Part shown: positions 41,670 to 52,314 of the stretch, piece by piece
Layout of the letters: each line of letters starts with the position of its first letter
Position numbering within the stretch: position 1 is the first letter of the stretch
From: Kappaphycus alvarezii
Lineage: Eukaryota; Rhodophyta; Florideophyceae; Gigartinales; Solieriaceae
Direction of reading: 5' to 3'
NCBI GenBank assembly: GCA_002205965.3
Contig: NADL03000768.1
Location: 186,001-250,000 of the forward strand
Length of the DNA: 64,000 nucleotides
Made by a program: the position numbers and the translations under genes
Notes under the pieces: model-generated
What the model was told of the DNA's origin: nothing
What the model saw: the letters and a program-made list of their open reading frames with translations, nothing else
The model's database searches: none

Positions 41670-41686
41670 TTGCGATGCTATCACGA

Positions 41687-42204
41687 TGTGGGGTGTTAAG
41701 CGCACACGAGCAGATCAAGGTAGAACTGTGGTTGAAACTTTGGTTGAGGCTGGCTGGGTTAAGCCGGCCGCTCCAAACCAGGGTTTATATAGAACTGAAG
41801 ATAGCTACAAACTAAAGGAAAATGCAGTCTAATAGTAGCGAATTCAAAAGTGTTCCCGTAAAACAGCCCTGACGGTATCGTAAGTAGCGCTTTCAGAATT
41901 GTAGTCGGCAAGAGTGACATACTCTGACAAGATGTAAGAAGTAAATTGGTCCAGATGGCATGGGATAGCAAGGCGACTTTTGATTGGTAAAGCAATGATA
42001 TAATATCCCAGTGTGAAACTCGCCCGTGACTATTCCAAGTGTACCAATGGGGTCAAACTCTGTGTTCAGAGCTGTAAGGAAGGCGTAATGATATCAAAGT
42101 GCCTAGTATCACTGGTTGCAAGGTTACCAGTGGTTTTAATCTACAGTACAGTAGATGCAGTGAATTCGTGTAAAGTTGTAAGGTCTGTGAAGTGAAATAC
42201 AACA
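41687..42204 (-). repeat. Gypsy B 5' LTR
   Basis: Plus-strand text TGTGGGGTGTTAAG to AAATACAACA, 518 bp, flanked on the outside by GTCGC. Inside the element it is followed by TCGTGATAGCATCGCAA, a probable primer-binding site that is mutated relative to gypsy C (TCTGGTGGCATCGCC). Confidence 0.95.
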
Positions 42205-42209
42205 GTCGC

Positions 42210-43250
42210 AGCTATGCGACGACGGTCACAAAGTGGAGTTCGACGCAAAAAAGGTGTCAGTGGTGAGAAACGGAGAAGTATTCAGTACTGGCCAGCGCCT
42301 GAACAACACCTAAATGATGCCGCTGATGAAGTTCGCGAAAGGCGAGGCAGTAAGAGCATCCATAGAAAAAGTCAGTGGATTAGACCTATGGCATCAAAGA
42401 CTTTTCCATGCAGACAAGAATTTTATTGCTCCTATTCAAAAGCTCAAGTCAGTAGCTGGATTGGACTTTGCGTAAAAAGCAAACAGTGAACTCTGCGAAC
42501 CTTGCATTGAAGGTAAGATGGCAAATGTTCCAATGTATCCTAGAAAGAATATTTGCCAGATCCCTGTGCTTCAATACATACAGACGTGGCTCACATGGGG
42601 GTTGAGTCACTGGGAGGGAGCAAGTACTATGTAACGTTCCTGGATGACGCTACAGGACACATTCGCGCTGTACCAATCGCCTGCAAGAACAATGTTGCAG
42701 AAGGGCTCGAAAAATACGTCTCATTGGCCGAACGCCAGTCTGGGAACATGGTTAAGAAAATTACCATGGATGGTGCAATGAAGACTGACTACCCCAAGGC
42801 GGTGAAAGCATCGGGGCCACTTAAACAACCAGACCCATACACACCAGCCGACAATGGACGCGCAGAGCGAGTTAATCTCACAATCAATGAGACAATTCGC
42901 GCCATGCTATTCCAGTCTGGTATGCCAAAAGAGTTCTGGGCCGAGTGTTTAATGACTGCGAATTCTGCTCGAAATTTCATTCCAAAGTCCGGTAGGGGTA
43001 AGACACCTACGGAAGAACTCACCGGAGAAGTCTTTAACGTCGCTCACCTACCGGTCTTTGGAAGCCTTGTATCGGTGCGAGTTCTATACATAAAGAGGCG
43101 TAAAGTACAACTGAAAGCCAAACGGGGAGTAATGCTTGGCTCTCTCAGCCACGGAAAGTACCTTGTTTGGCTTGTAAGGGACGCTATTGTCGTAGCATCT
43201 CGCCACTGTCGCGTGGTTGAGACTAAATTTCCCGCTCTGGGATGAGAGAA
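42210..43250 (+). pseudogene. Copia D integrase
   Basis: Continues the protease-integrase boundary after gypsy B. An HHCC domain (WHQRLFHADKN ... CEPCIEGKM) is in one frame. The catalytic core at 42553-43245 has HTDVAHMGVESLGGSKYYVT, TMDGAMKTD and YTPADNGRAERVNLTINETI, supplying D, D and E. A stop (TAA, about 42299) and a frameshift near 42470 precede it. Integrase would insert the copia cDNA. Confidence 0.82.
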
Positions 43251-45358
43251 GAACTACTATAGGAAGCAGAAATTTACTCGGGGACTACATGTTCTCAGCG
43301 GTCTCGATGCGAGAGAAGATATACATGAGGATAATGTATCATCTAATGCTCCGAGTACACCCAGTGCTGCTGGCGCCCCCTCACTACAGTCTTTCGCTGG
43401 AGGAGGAGAGTTTGTCGGTGAGAAGGGGCAGGACCACGTTCACCGTTTTTCCGAAGAAAAGAATCTAGATGGTCAAGAACTCAACGAAAAGTTTCAATTC
43501 TTGAGCATATACCTGGAACATTGTCATTTGGAAACGACGAAGCGGAACCAGCTGGAGAGTCCATCGAAAGATCTACGGAGGAAACAGTACGGCGCACCCC
43601 TCCTCGAAATCGTCAGCCACCTATTAGATTCAATGAGGAATTCACCGCACTGGCAATGGAAAAGGCCTTATCCTACTCTGATGAGATGAACACTGATGAT
43701 AGGCAGAAATGGAAGGATGCTGTTCAGGAGGAGATGACTTCAATTATGGAATCTGGTACACTGAAGTCAGCAAAACTGCCGAAGACCCGGCATGCTATTT
43801 CAACCAAGTCTATTTTTAAACGAAAGCTTGGCGCTGAAGAAGAGGTTAAGAGGTTCAAGTCACGCCTTGTCGTACACGGAAACTTACAAAAGTACGGCAT
43901 CGACTATGACGAAACATGTTTTCCTGTAGTTGACTGATAAGTTGCACTTATAGCTACTTCAGTGATGTTTCCTAGGAAGGAGACCATATAACTCGTTAAT
44001 TTCCAAACGGCATTTCTCAACGGTGACCTCGAGGAGGAGGTTTACGTAGGCCTGCCCAAGGCGCATGACCCAACGCAAAATGTTTACAAATTACAGAAAA
44101 GCCTGTATGGTCGGAAGCAGAGTCCAAGGAACTGTTTCAACAAACTAAGCAATGCCTTGCAGAAGCTTGGATTTGAGGAGCTAAGCGCCGCGGATTGCGT
44201 CTTTGTCCGTGCATCTGGTCGTAGCCAAGTTTTCTTGCAGGTTTATGTTGATGACATGGTTATCATGAGCACATCGAAGGCCAAAGTGACAAAGACGAAG
44301 GAGGATGTCATGTGTGACTTCAAAATTACGGACTTGGGACCCTTGAAGTTTTTCGTTGGTGTTAAGTTCGAACGATCGAACGATGGACGTACAATGACGG
44401 ATATGCTGGGTGAATATTCACAACGCATATTTGAAAGGCTCGGCATGGTAACCTGCAGACCTGTCAGTACTCTAATGGCATCAAAGCTTTTGTCAATCTC
44501 CGCCAATGGGCCTCTAGACGAAGAAGGGCAAATGGAAATGGATAAGCTACCATATAAGGAGCTAAAAGGATCTTTTCTTTACTTAGCAATACATTCGCGC
44601 CCAGAAATTACTTTCGCAGTATCACTGCTCTGCCAAAAAGTACAAGATCCTGCAAAGCACCACTCTGTGGCAGCTAAACGGTTGATAAGGTACATTCGCG
44701 GTCCGAATTCCATGCTCACCAGCCCAATCTTAGTCCACGTATGCCTCAGGTTCATGCTCAAAGCTCTCTTTAACTACCCAATGTTAACCCCGTATTGAGC
44801 GCATTGACGGCGTCAATTTGACTAACCCAATGTTAATCCCGTATTGAGCGTATTGACGGGATTAACATTGGGGTAGTTAAATAGAGCTTTGAGCATGAAC
44901 ATGAGGCATACGTGGACTCAGAATGGGATGGTGAGAATGGAAGTCGGAAGTCCACTACAGGATATCTGATCAAGGTTCTAGGGGGATGTGTTGCTCGGCG
45001 CTCGGTAAAACAGAGCTTGATTGCACTCTTGACCGCAGAGGCGGATTATATTGCAATGTCCGAATGTTTGGGAGCGGTTGCATGTACAAGGAACCTCCTA
45101 TTGCAATTGGGTATCAAAGTCAAGGTGGCACAAATTTGGAAACACAACCAGCCCTCAATCTCGTGGGTCGAAAAGGGTGTAATACGTCCGAAACACATTG
45201 ATGTACGCCACCACTACGTCGCGGATGAATACAAACGCGGCAAGATCAGCATTAACTACATACCCACTGATAAGCAACAAGCTGACTTGTTGACCAAGCC
45301 TGTACCTATCGATAATGTTACATGGTTTTTGGAGGTGTTGCCAATGTCCAAGCGCTAG
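43250..45358 (+). pseudogene. Copia D reverse transcriptase and RNase H
   Basis: RT N-terminus at 43521-43937 (EMNTDDRQKWKDAVQEEMTS; FKSRLVVHGNLQKYGIDYDE) ends in a stop. RT then continues with TAFLNGDLEEEVYVGLPKAH and the catalytic YVDDMVIMS near 44246. RNase H has AVSLLCQKVQDPAKHHSVAA, is interrupted at 44732-44918 by an inverted duplication, and resumes with AYVDSEWDGENGSRKSTTGY, ADYIAMSECLGAVAC and ADLLTKPVPID before the stop at 45356-45358. Few stops in all; a moderately recent copy. Confidence 0.85.
44732..44918. repeat. Inverted duplication (hairpin) inside copia D RNase H
   Basis: AGTCCACGTATGCCTCAGGT at 44732 is repeated in reverse complement up to 44918 (CATGAGGCATACGTGGACT). Between the arms lie further palindromic copies of CCAATGTTAA / TTAACATTGG and ATTGAGCG.ATTGACGG. 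The right arm is original copia sequence (it encodes AYVDSEW), so the left arm is an inverted copy of it. Confidence 0.88.
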
Positions 45359-45375
45359 TGGACGGCGAGGAGGAG

Positions 45376-45690
45376 TGTTTAGTGTGAAACTTGGGGCGTG
45401 CGCCTTCCACATGCACCATAAAGTATGACTGCTGTACAGTAGTCATAGCGTGAAATACGGAGCGGTTACAGTTGGACGCGCAGTGCAGTAGCTGATTGTT
45501 TCAATATTTGAATTCTTGTCAAGCCAGCGGAATTATTCCGGCAGGCGGGATTCCTCTTTGCTATTTAAGCGGCGCAGCACATCCGGTAAACTCAACCGCT
45601 CCAACCAACATCGGAGTCACTCATCGGACAAATGTCTCGTTCATCAACCAAGACCTATCTCAACCTTCACTTTGGACGTATCGTCCTACA
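45376..45690 (+). repeat. Copia D 3' LTR (315 bp)
   Basis: Starts TGTTTAGTGTG and ends CGTCCTACA, followed by the duplication TTGTA. It carries only one copy of the unit that is tandem in the 5' LTR. Confidence 0.93.
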
Positions 45691-46800
45691 TTGTACGTAG
45701 TGGAAAGATTCCGGTGACCAGCCTGTTGGCGGCTGCGCTGGAGGCAAGGAAAGCGCCCCCGCGATGCTTTTCGCCGATGTGAACCCTAAGCCGAGGGTGG
45801 GTTTCTTAAGGTCTACGGGTTTCACCGGTAGTTGGAGTTCTCCCAATATATCCGAGTCCAGTACTCCTCCGGCGAGTGTCCGGAGACATCGCTCTATCAT
45901 GGCGTCAAACATAGCGGCGCCCTCCGCCGTGCAAGAGGGTGGCACGACTCGAAAAGGTTATCCTATCTTGCATACCCCGAAGCAATTGCGCAGAGGCTGA
46001 AAATCCACTTGCGCATCGTTAATGTCTATGACGGCTTCGAGGAACGGTTCGAGGGACTGGATGTGAGTGGTGAAGAATTTGTTCGTCTAGTCGGAGGAAC
46101 CGACGGGGGCGTTAGGACACGTGTACCCTCGCTATATTTTTGCTTCAGCTCCGTCGGGTATAAGCATTGAACGGAAGCCGGCGGCGCTGTAGGCCACCAG
46201 ACCCTGCATTTGGGCAGGGATAGGTGTAGTCCCTTGCTGGTGGCGTCGATGGATAAGAGTATTTCGACAGCGCTGGCGAATTGGTCGTTGCGCGCGATGA
46301 TGTACCCATCATCATGGTACCATAGATGGAGCAGCAAGTTATCTACGGTGTCGAATTCCTGGTTACCAGATCGTAGTAGCTCCTGTATCTTAAGTACGAC
46401 GGGGTCCAGGACAAGGTCAAATGGAAGTCCACCGAGGTTTTGCCCTTGCTGTGTTCCTCTCATGCTTTGAATGATATAGGGGCCGTACCACAAGTACGCT
46501 GGTCTTTCCTCAAATCATGCGCAGTTGGCTCGGTGTAAAGCATCGAGGCAGAAGATAGGTCCGATCCCATGCTCGTAGTAGACTAACCGATTCAGTCCAT
46601 CCGTACCCAGATGAAAAACGGTCCGGTCCACAGTACTTAAAAGATCCGATCGGGACCTCAGTAGCCTGTAACTTTCTCATGAGGCAACGTATCTGCACTC
46701 CAGTGAGCCCATCAACCTGGACTTCCGGGAAAACGGTACACCCCGGGGCGAGAAGAGGTAGCGCGACAGAAATCTGCACTTCATTGGTGCGAGAGATTTC
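45691..46800 (-). pseudogene. LINE E, 5' part (RT), minus strand
   Basis: Minus-strand RT palm near 46026-46493: MRGTQQGQNLGG (GTQQGDPLGG-like) and LWYHDDGYII, a degenerate YADD box. The post-RT part at 45691-45945 (GAAMFDAMIERCLRTLAGGV; LQLPVKPVDLKKPTLGLGFT) leads to the copia D insertion. The frame continues at 33700 on the other side. Upstream RT motifs near 46510-46779 are weak. Frame breaks are present. Confidence 0.72.
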
Positions 46801-47040
46801 ATCTAGCTCCTCAGTCCCTAACTTATATCGCTAGTAAACTCAGGTCATTTTGTACGTACAATCACAATAACGGTCTAAATAATTAATTTCCACCTCATTC
46901 TACTTACTGCGCCATATTCAACTATACATTCATCTTCGTCCTTTCCCCACTAGTCAACTTAATCTCCATAGAGAACCCCTTCTAACCCATTTCTCCTTCT
47001 TTATCCATCCAAGCCACATTTTGAGATCCCGATCTCCAAC
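46801..47040. other. AT-rich spacer upstream of hAT
   Basis: No gene or repeat recognised. It probably holds the 5' end and promoter of the hAT element; I could not identify its terminal inverted repeat or 8-bp duplication. Confidence 0.4.
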
Positions 47041-48313
47041 ATGCCAAGCCAGTCAAGCACCACTCTTCCTCAACCCTCTCACAATACTTCCGGCTCACAG
47101 GTTGCTGCGGCACGGAAGAAACGTAGACCTACAAATGATTTTTGGGAGTACTACACGAAAAGATCTGAAGGCAGACTTGTCGTGATTAAGTGTGTGCTAT
47201 GTTCTTCGAAAACATTCAGTATCAATACCTCAACAAGAACGCCGATGAGACGCGCGAAAAAGCATGGATATATTTGTTCCACTAATCGAACCAAACCGGA
47301 CTACTTAGGAGGTATTATCAAACCAAATCCCACGTATCAAAAGGAAAAGAACTTTCGATTCACTAAGAAACTCGTCAAGTGGATAATTTCAAGCACGCAA
47401 CCGTTTTCGGTCGTGGAAACGAAGACGTTCAGAGAAATGATATCTTATCTCGATCCCGATGTACACGTGCTTTCCCGAACCATTATTCAACGTCATGTTA
47501 TTCAGAAGAAAGAAGAAATGGTGGTGAATGTTCAAAACGGCTTGAATTTTTTAAAATATTCTCTAACTGCTAAAGATTGGAGTCCCGTTTTTATTAAGGG
47601 GTAATTATGTGTTGCTGGTCATTTTATTGGCTCTAGCTGGACTTTAAAAGACCTTTTCTTAGGGTTTGTTAGATTTACCACGCCCACACCGCCTAAGATT
47701 TTGCTACCTGTCTAGAAGAAATTATCGCCAAGTGAGGGCTACACACAAAAATATCAGCCGTCAAAACCGATAAAGTCAGTGATTTGGTTGCTGAAATGGC
47801 TATATTAGAGAGACGCCCTCGAATCACCCAGGAGCAAAGAATCAATGATGTGCAACACGTACGTTACCCAGCCCATGTTGTTAACCTTGCTGTTAACGAC
47901 TGACTTAAAGAAGTTTACTCCGAAAATGCTGCCGTAAGAAGTGAAATTTTGCCAATAAGAGCTTCAGCTAGACGACGGGACATTTTTGAAAGAGTGTGTA
48001 TTGAGCCTGGACAACAAAATATTCCCATTCCCTCCCTGGACTGCGAGACTAGATGTTCTTCCACATTTACAATGATAAGAGCTGCGCATAAGACACGCAA
48101 TGTTCTGAATGCAGTTATTTATCGTGTTACTTATTTAAATACATCAGTTGTATCTGAATGCGATTGGGATAGCGCGTACAACTTATGCGAATTCTTATCA
48201 ACCGCAGCCACAGTCATGGAGGCATCTTCTGGCAGAGCTACGTTACGTTGAATTTAAGTGTGATGGGTTTTCTTTTGTTAGTTCAGAGATGTTAGTCATT
48301 TACAGGAAGAACC
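47041..48313 (+). pseudogene. hAT transposase, N-terminal two-thirds
   Basis: Starts MPSQSSTTLPQPSHNTSG, then a BED zinc-finger-like region (NDFWEYYTKRSEGRLVVIKC ... CVLCSS ... KKHGY). FVIKG-type text and SSTQPFSVVETKTFREMISY are typical of hAT. After a stop at 47602 the sequence continues in other frames with GHFIGSSWTLKDLFLGFVRF, VQHVRYPAHVVNLAVND and LDCETRCSSTFTMI, all known hAT landmarks. Gypsy C interrupts it at 48314, with GAACC duplicated. hAT enzymes excise and insert DNA; this copy is dead. Confidence 0.8.
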
Positions 48314-48820
48314 TGTGGGGGTTTGGGCACACAAGAGGTAATCGATGGTTGAACTGATGGTTGAAGCTTCCGGTGAACAGACCGGAGCTTCTGACCATGG
48401 TTTATATAGAGAAGCATTCAACGAGAGTGACAATGAATGGTAAGCAAACAATACTAAATTCAAAGGTATTCTAGAACAACAGGCCTGGGGCGTAATACTA
48501 CAAGGATTTGAGAGTTCACCTAGTATATTGCGGTGAGACTGACAATATTGCCCATCATGGCAGAGTTCCATTGATCCACTTGGCGAGACAGCACAAAGCA
48601 CTTGTGATTGGTCTTGCCTGGAAAGTATCTAGGAGTACGCCAGGTATCCATAATGGCTTCGTCTGATGGGTCTGTGGTATTGCGTTGCGTTGGTGCCAGA
48701 TTACAGTACATTAGTTGCGCTGATGTCTCCTTACAGTGCTTATGTTGCACTGGTGCTTCTCTACGGTGCTCATGCCGTTTGAGGGCTACTAGCGGGATAC
48801 TACTGGGCATATTCGTCACA
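48314..48820 (-). repeat. Gypsy C 3' LTR (507 bp)
   Basis: Plus-strand TGTGGGGGTTTGGG to ATTCGTCACA. Near-identical to 56377-56885. It contains GGTTTATATAGAG (TATATAAACC on the minus strand) as a probable TATA box near 48400. Confidence 0.95.
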
Positions 48821-48839
48821 TCACTTCCCTCTAAGAAGA

Positions 48840-50570
48840 AGAATCGCCCCGATTCTTGTAGCTCTTCAATATTTCTTGGCAGTTTTGAAGCTCTTTTTCA
48901 CACAACCAGGAGTTTTCGTGATCTGCGTACCCTTACCATTTGATGAGATATTTGGTTTTTCTGTTTTGCTTCTTGTGTGCTAATATGGATTCGACTTCGT
49001 ACTCTATGTGTCCATCCTGCGTTTTTATTGGTGGTGGCGGTGGGAGTTCTCGGTCAAATTCATCTCGGAAGTACGGCTTAAGGAGGCTTGCGTGGAAAGC
49101 ATTGTGAATTCCCTTATCAATCATTGGCTGGGAAAGAATTAAGCGGTACGTGACTCCGTTAATATTTTCCGATACTTCGAAAGGGCCAAAATACTTGGGG
49201 TTAAGATTACGAGATCCAGCGCCATCCTCCAGAGCTAGATTTTTAGTTGAAAGCCAGACTTTATCACCAACTTTGAACGTCGAAGGCCTCCTACTTTTGT
49301 TGACATAAGATGCTGTGGCATAGTTCGACCTCTTTATTTGTTCTTGGGCCCTTTTCAATGATTCTCGCATCGCTTTGAGGAAGTTTGCCGAGGCTGGGTT
49401 TTCTGTGGCTAGTATGTCCAAAGGAACAGTTTTAGGGTGAATTCCGTAATTGAGAAAGAATGGGGAGAATGTTGTAGTTGCGTTAATCGAAGAGTTGTAG
49501 GCAACTTCAAAGTCGACCAAGTATTTGTCCCAGTCGGATTTGTCGAAACTAACGAAGGAACGAATCATTTCCTCAATCTTTCGGTTCATCACTTCAGATT
49601 GCCCATCTGTCTGTGGGTGGTATGCAGAAGAAGGGGATATTTTTGCACCTAATAGGTGGAATAGACTTTTCCAAAACTTGCTCATAAAAATTGGATCTCT
49701 ATCGCAAATGATATTTTCCGGGATTCCATGGTTTCTGTATATGTGGTCTTTAAAAAGGCTGGAAATTGAAAGAGCATCTAATTTTGGCTTTGTCGGGATA
49801 ATCCTTATCATTTTTGATAGTCGGTCAACGACCGTGAGTACTCCAACATTTCCGTTCCTTGATTTGGGAAGTGGTGTGATGAAATCCATTGTTATGTGCG
49901 TCCACTTTGTTTTCGGGGGATCAAGAGGTTGTAAAAACCCTGCAGGTTTCTGGTTGGCTTGCTTATCTTTCTGGCAATGACAAGAGCGAACGTACTGAAT
50001 TACATCAGCACGCAGGTTTTTCCAGTAAAACTTCGGTGATATTCTATTGGTTGTTTTGGATATTCCCAAGTGTCAGTATTTGGAGTCGAATGGTAGTCAT
50101 GCAATAACTTGGCTTTAAACGTTCCTTCTAGTATGCAAATTTTTCCGTGTCTTAACAAAAGCGATCCATTTCTTTGGAAAGGTGCGTTCGGTTCTTTGTA
50201 TTCGTCTTTGAGGCTTTCATCTAGGTTGTAGTCTTTCACAAGCTCTTCGAGTTCGGATGATTCAAAAAACGGAACAGTAATATTGTTTGATTCCGAAGAT
50301 GTCTTCATTATTACTTCTTGGAGTAGCCCTTTGTTTCGATGGTGGGGTGAGGGTGCATTCTGGGGTTGTCTTGAAAGGGAATCGGCAACTATATTTGATT
50401 TCCCGGAGATGGGTATAATCTTGAAATCAAAGTCAACTAATCTTTCCAACCATCTAACCTGTCTCTGTGACAGATTATCTTGTGTCTCGAGGTATCTCAA
50501 CGGGTAGTGGTCCGAATGCACAGTGAAGAAGTTACCATAAAAGTATGCTCTCCACCACTTTAGGCAGTCT
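48840..50570 (-). pseudogene. Gypsy C RNase H end, integrase and chromodomain
   Basis: RNase H end at 50000-50581 (HSDHYPLRYLETQDNLSQRQ ... SNIVADSLSRQ). Integrase at 48933-50069 is uninterrupted: core Asp62 (MDFITPL), Asp123 (CDRDPIF) and Glu159 (GQSEVMN), giving the classic D-D-35-E spacing. GPFEVSENINGVTYRLILSQ then leads into a chromodomain EYEVESILAHKKQNRKTKYL IKW with a TAA just after IKW; the expected GYADHENSW follows in frame. Chromodomains guide insertion to marked histones. Frame change near 50040. Confidence 0.88.
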
Positions 50571-50619
50571 ACAATGGCCAATAGCTCGCTTTCGTGGGCT
50601 GCATAATTCTGTTCGGCAT

Positions 50620-52260
50620 CATTTAAAGTTCTGGATGCGAAAGCCTTTTGTCCTTCGCGGTTCCTTGTTCCAATACAGCACCAATTGCGTATTGGGAAGC
50701 ATCCGTAGTGACATAGATCGGAAGACTTGAATCGATATTTCGAAGGACTGGAGCGTTACACAATATTTTCTTCAGGGTTTGAAATGATTTTTCTTGAGTT
50801 TCTGTCCAATGAAAACAAACGTTCTTTGTCAACTCGGTAAGTGGTTTCGAAATTAAGGAAAACCCTTAATAAACCGACTATAATAGTTAACGAACCCCAA
50901 GAACGACTGAAGATGTTGTTTGTTCCGAGACAGCGGCCATTCCATGACGGCTTTAATCTTGTTGGGATCCACAGCAATTCCTTCCTGGCATATAATGTGC
51001 CCAAGATACCTAACTTCTTTAACACCAAAGACACACTTTGACAATTTTGCGAATAACCTCTCCCTTCTAAGGATCTGTAATACTTCAGCTATATGTTTCA
51101 AATGTTCTTCCCATGTCCTACTAAATATAAGAATGTCATCTAGATATATGATAACAAAAACGTCAAGTACATCTTTGAAAATCGTTCATTAGACCCATGA
51201 AAGTCGCTGGGGCATTTGTCAATCCAAATGGCAATACCAGAAATTCGAAATGTCCATATCAAGTTCTAAATGCCGTGAGGGGTATTGAAGATTCATTCAG
51301 TCTGATCTGATGATAACCTGACCTCAGATCTATTTTAGAGAAGTACTTTGATCCTTTGAGCTGATCAAAGATATCGTCTATGCGCGGCAGTGGATAACTG
51401 TTCTTTACAGTAAGCCGATTGAGTGCTCTGTAATCCACGCACATCCGCAATGAGCTGTCCCTCTTCGTCACGAAGAGAATTGGAGCCCCCCACGGGCTCT
51501 TGCTTGGTCTAATGAAATCACTCTCCAGCAGCTCATCTAGCTGCTTGCGAAGCTCCCCCATTTCTTTGTCCGAAAGACGGTAGAGACCATTTTTCTGGGG
51601 CTTCGCTTCTTTTTCTAATTCAATCTTGAAATCATACTTTCGCTTCGGAGGGAGGCCTTTTGGAAGTCTGCTTGGGAATACATCCTCATACTTGGTAAGT
51701 ATGTCTTGAATCTCTCCGGAATAGGTTTCCGTAGAATAGTACTTTGAACTTAGGGGTCTCACAAGTACTGCATACGTCCCATAATTTTTTTCTAAATCAG
51801 TGATATTGAATTTGCGGAGACGAAAGAATTCAATAGCCTTTCATTGGCTTCGATAACGTAATTTTCATCCTTGTAATTGAATGAAACTTGATTTTCGGTG
51901 GTGTCGATAATCGCTTTATGGGCTCCACACCATTCCTTCCCAAGGATTGCATCATACCTCTTCAGGGGACTTCTGGCGAAGTACAGTGTTCAATGTATTT
52001 CTTTATCTGGACGATAACAGGACGCGGTGTTTCCATTAATTTTTGATCAACACCGTTCGCCATTTCGGCAAGTTCTTTTGATTCTTCGGTTTTAATCTTA
52101 TGGTGATCGCAAAATGATTCGCTGAGGAAGTTAACTTCACCGCCGGGGTCGATGAGAATTTTAGCTGGGCCATTGGAGATAACTCCTTTAACAATAAGAA
52201 GTCCCCGGTGGTGGCGTTGGAAGGTTGGGGTCGGTGTGGCCCTAACTAGTTCTTTGGATC
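50620..52260 (-). pseudogene. Gypsy C protease, RT and RNase H start
   Basis: Protease at about 52260-51962 (AKILIDPGGEVNFLSESFCD). RT at 51259-51762 has [51 protein letters not shown] and [20 protein letters not shown]. The catalytic YLDDILIFSR follows near 51140, then ELLRYLGHIICQEGIAVDPN-type connection text at 50853-51101 and RNase H start SSLPIYVTTDASQYAIGAVL at 50623-50832. There are a few stops and frameshifts (for example near 51255 and 50840), but the domains are well preserved. Confidence 0.87.
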
Positions 52261-52314
52261 TTACTGTTGAAAGAATGAGATTTCTTTGATCTAGAACTGA
52301 ATGTGGACCGTCAA

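Larger units (their letters stand above)
35262..42204 (-). mobile_element. Gypsy B: complete chromovirus inserted in copia D, minus strand
   Basis: It is 6,943 bp, with LTRs of 518 bp at each end (41687-42204 is the 5' LTR, 35262-35779 the 3' LTR) and GTCGC duplicated at 35257-35261 and 42205-42209. From 5' to 3': leader with a splice donor, C2H2 zinc-finger ORF, conserved block with antisense tRNA-like sequence, gag, protease, RT, RNase H, integrase, chromodomain remnant, purine tract GTAGGGGGAGTGA. The LTRs differ at roughly 5 percent of sites by eye, so it is older than gypsy C. Confidence 0.95.
33701..45690 (+). mobile_element. Copia D: Ty1/copia element, interrupted by gypsy B
   Basis: LTRs at 33701-34063 and 45376-45690, and TTGTA on both sides (33696-33700 and 45691-45695), which splits LINE E. 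The internal part is gag-protease up to 35261, then the whole of gypsy B (35262-42204), then integrase, RT and RNase H. Without gypsy B the element is about 5.0 kb. Coding parts have a modest number of stops and frameshifts, so copia D is younger than Gy1 or gypsy A. The primer site is described separately. Confidence 0.93.

Noticed and set aside
44732-44918. MITE insertion
   Set aside because: The right arm is native copia coding sequence and no target duplication is visible, so a local inverted duplication explains it better.
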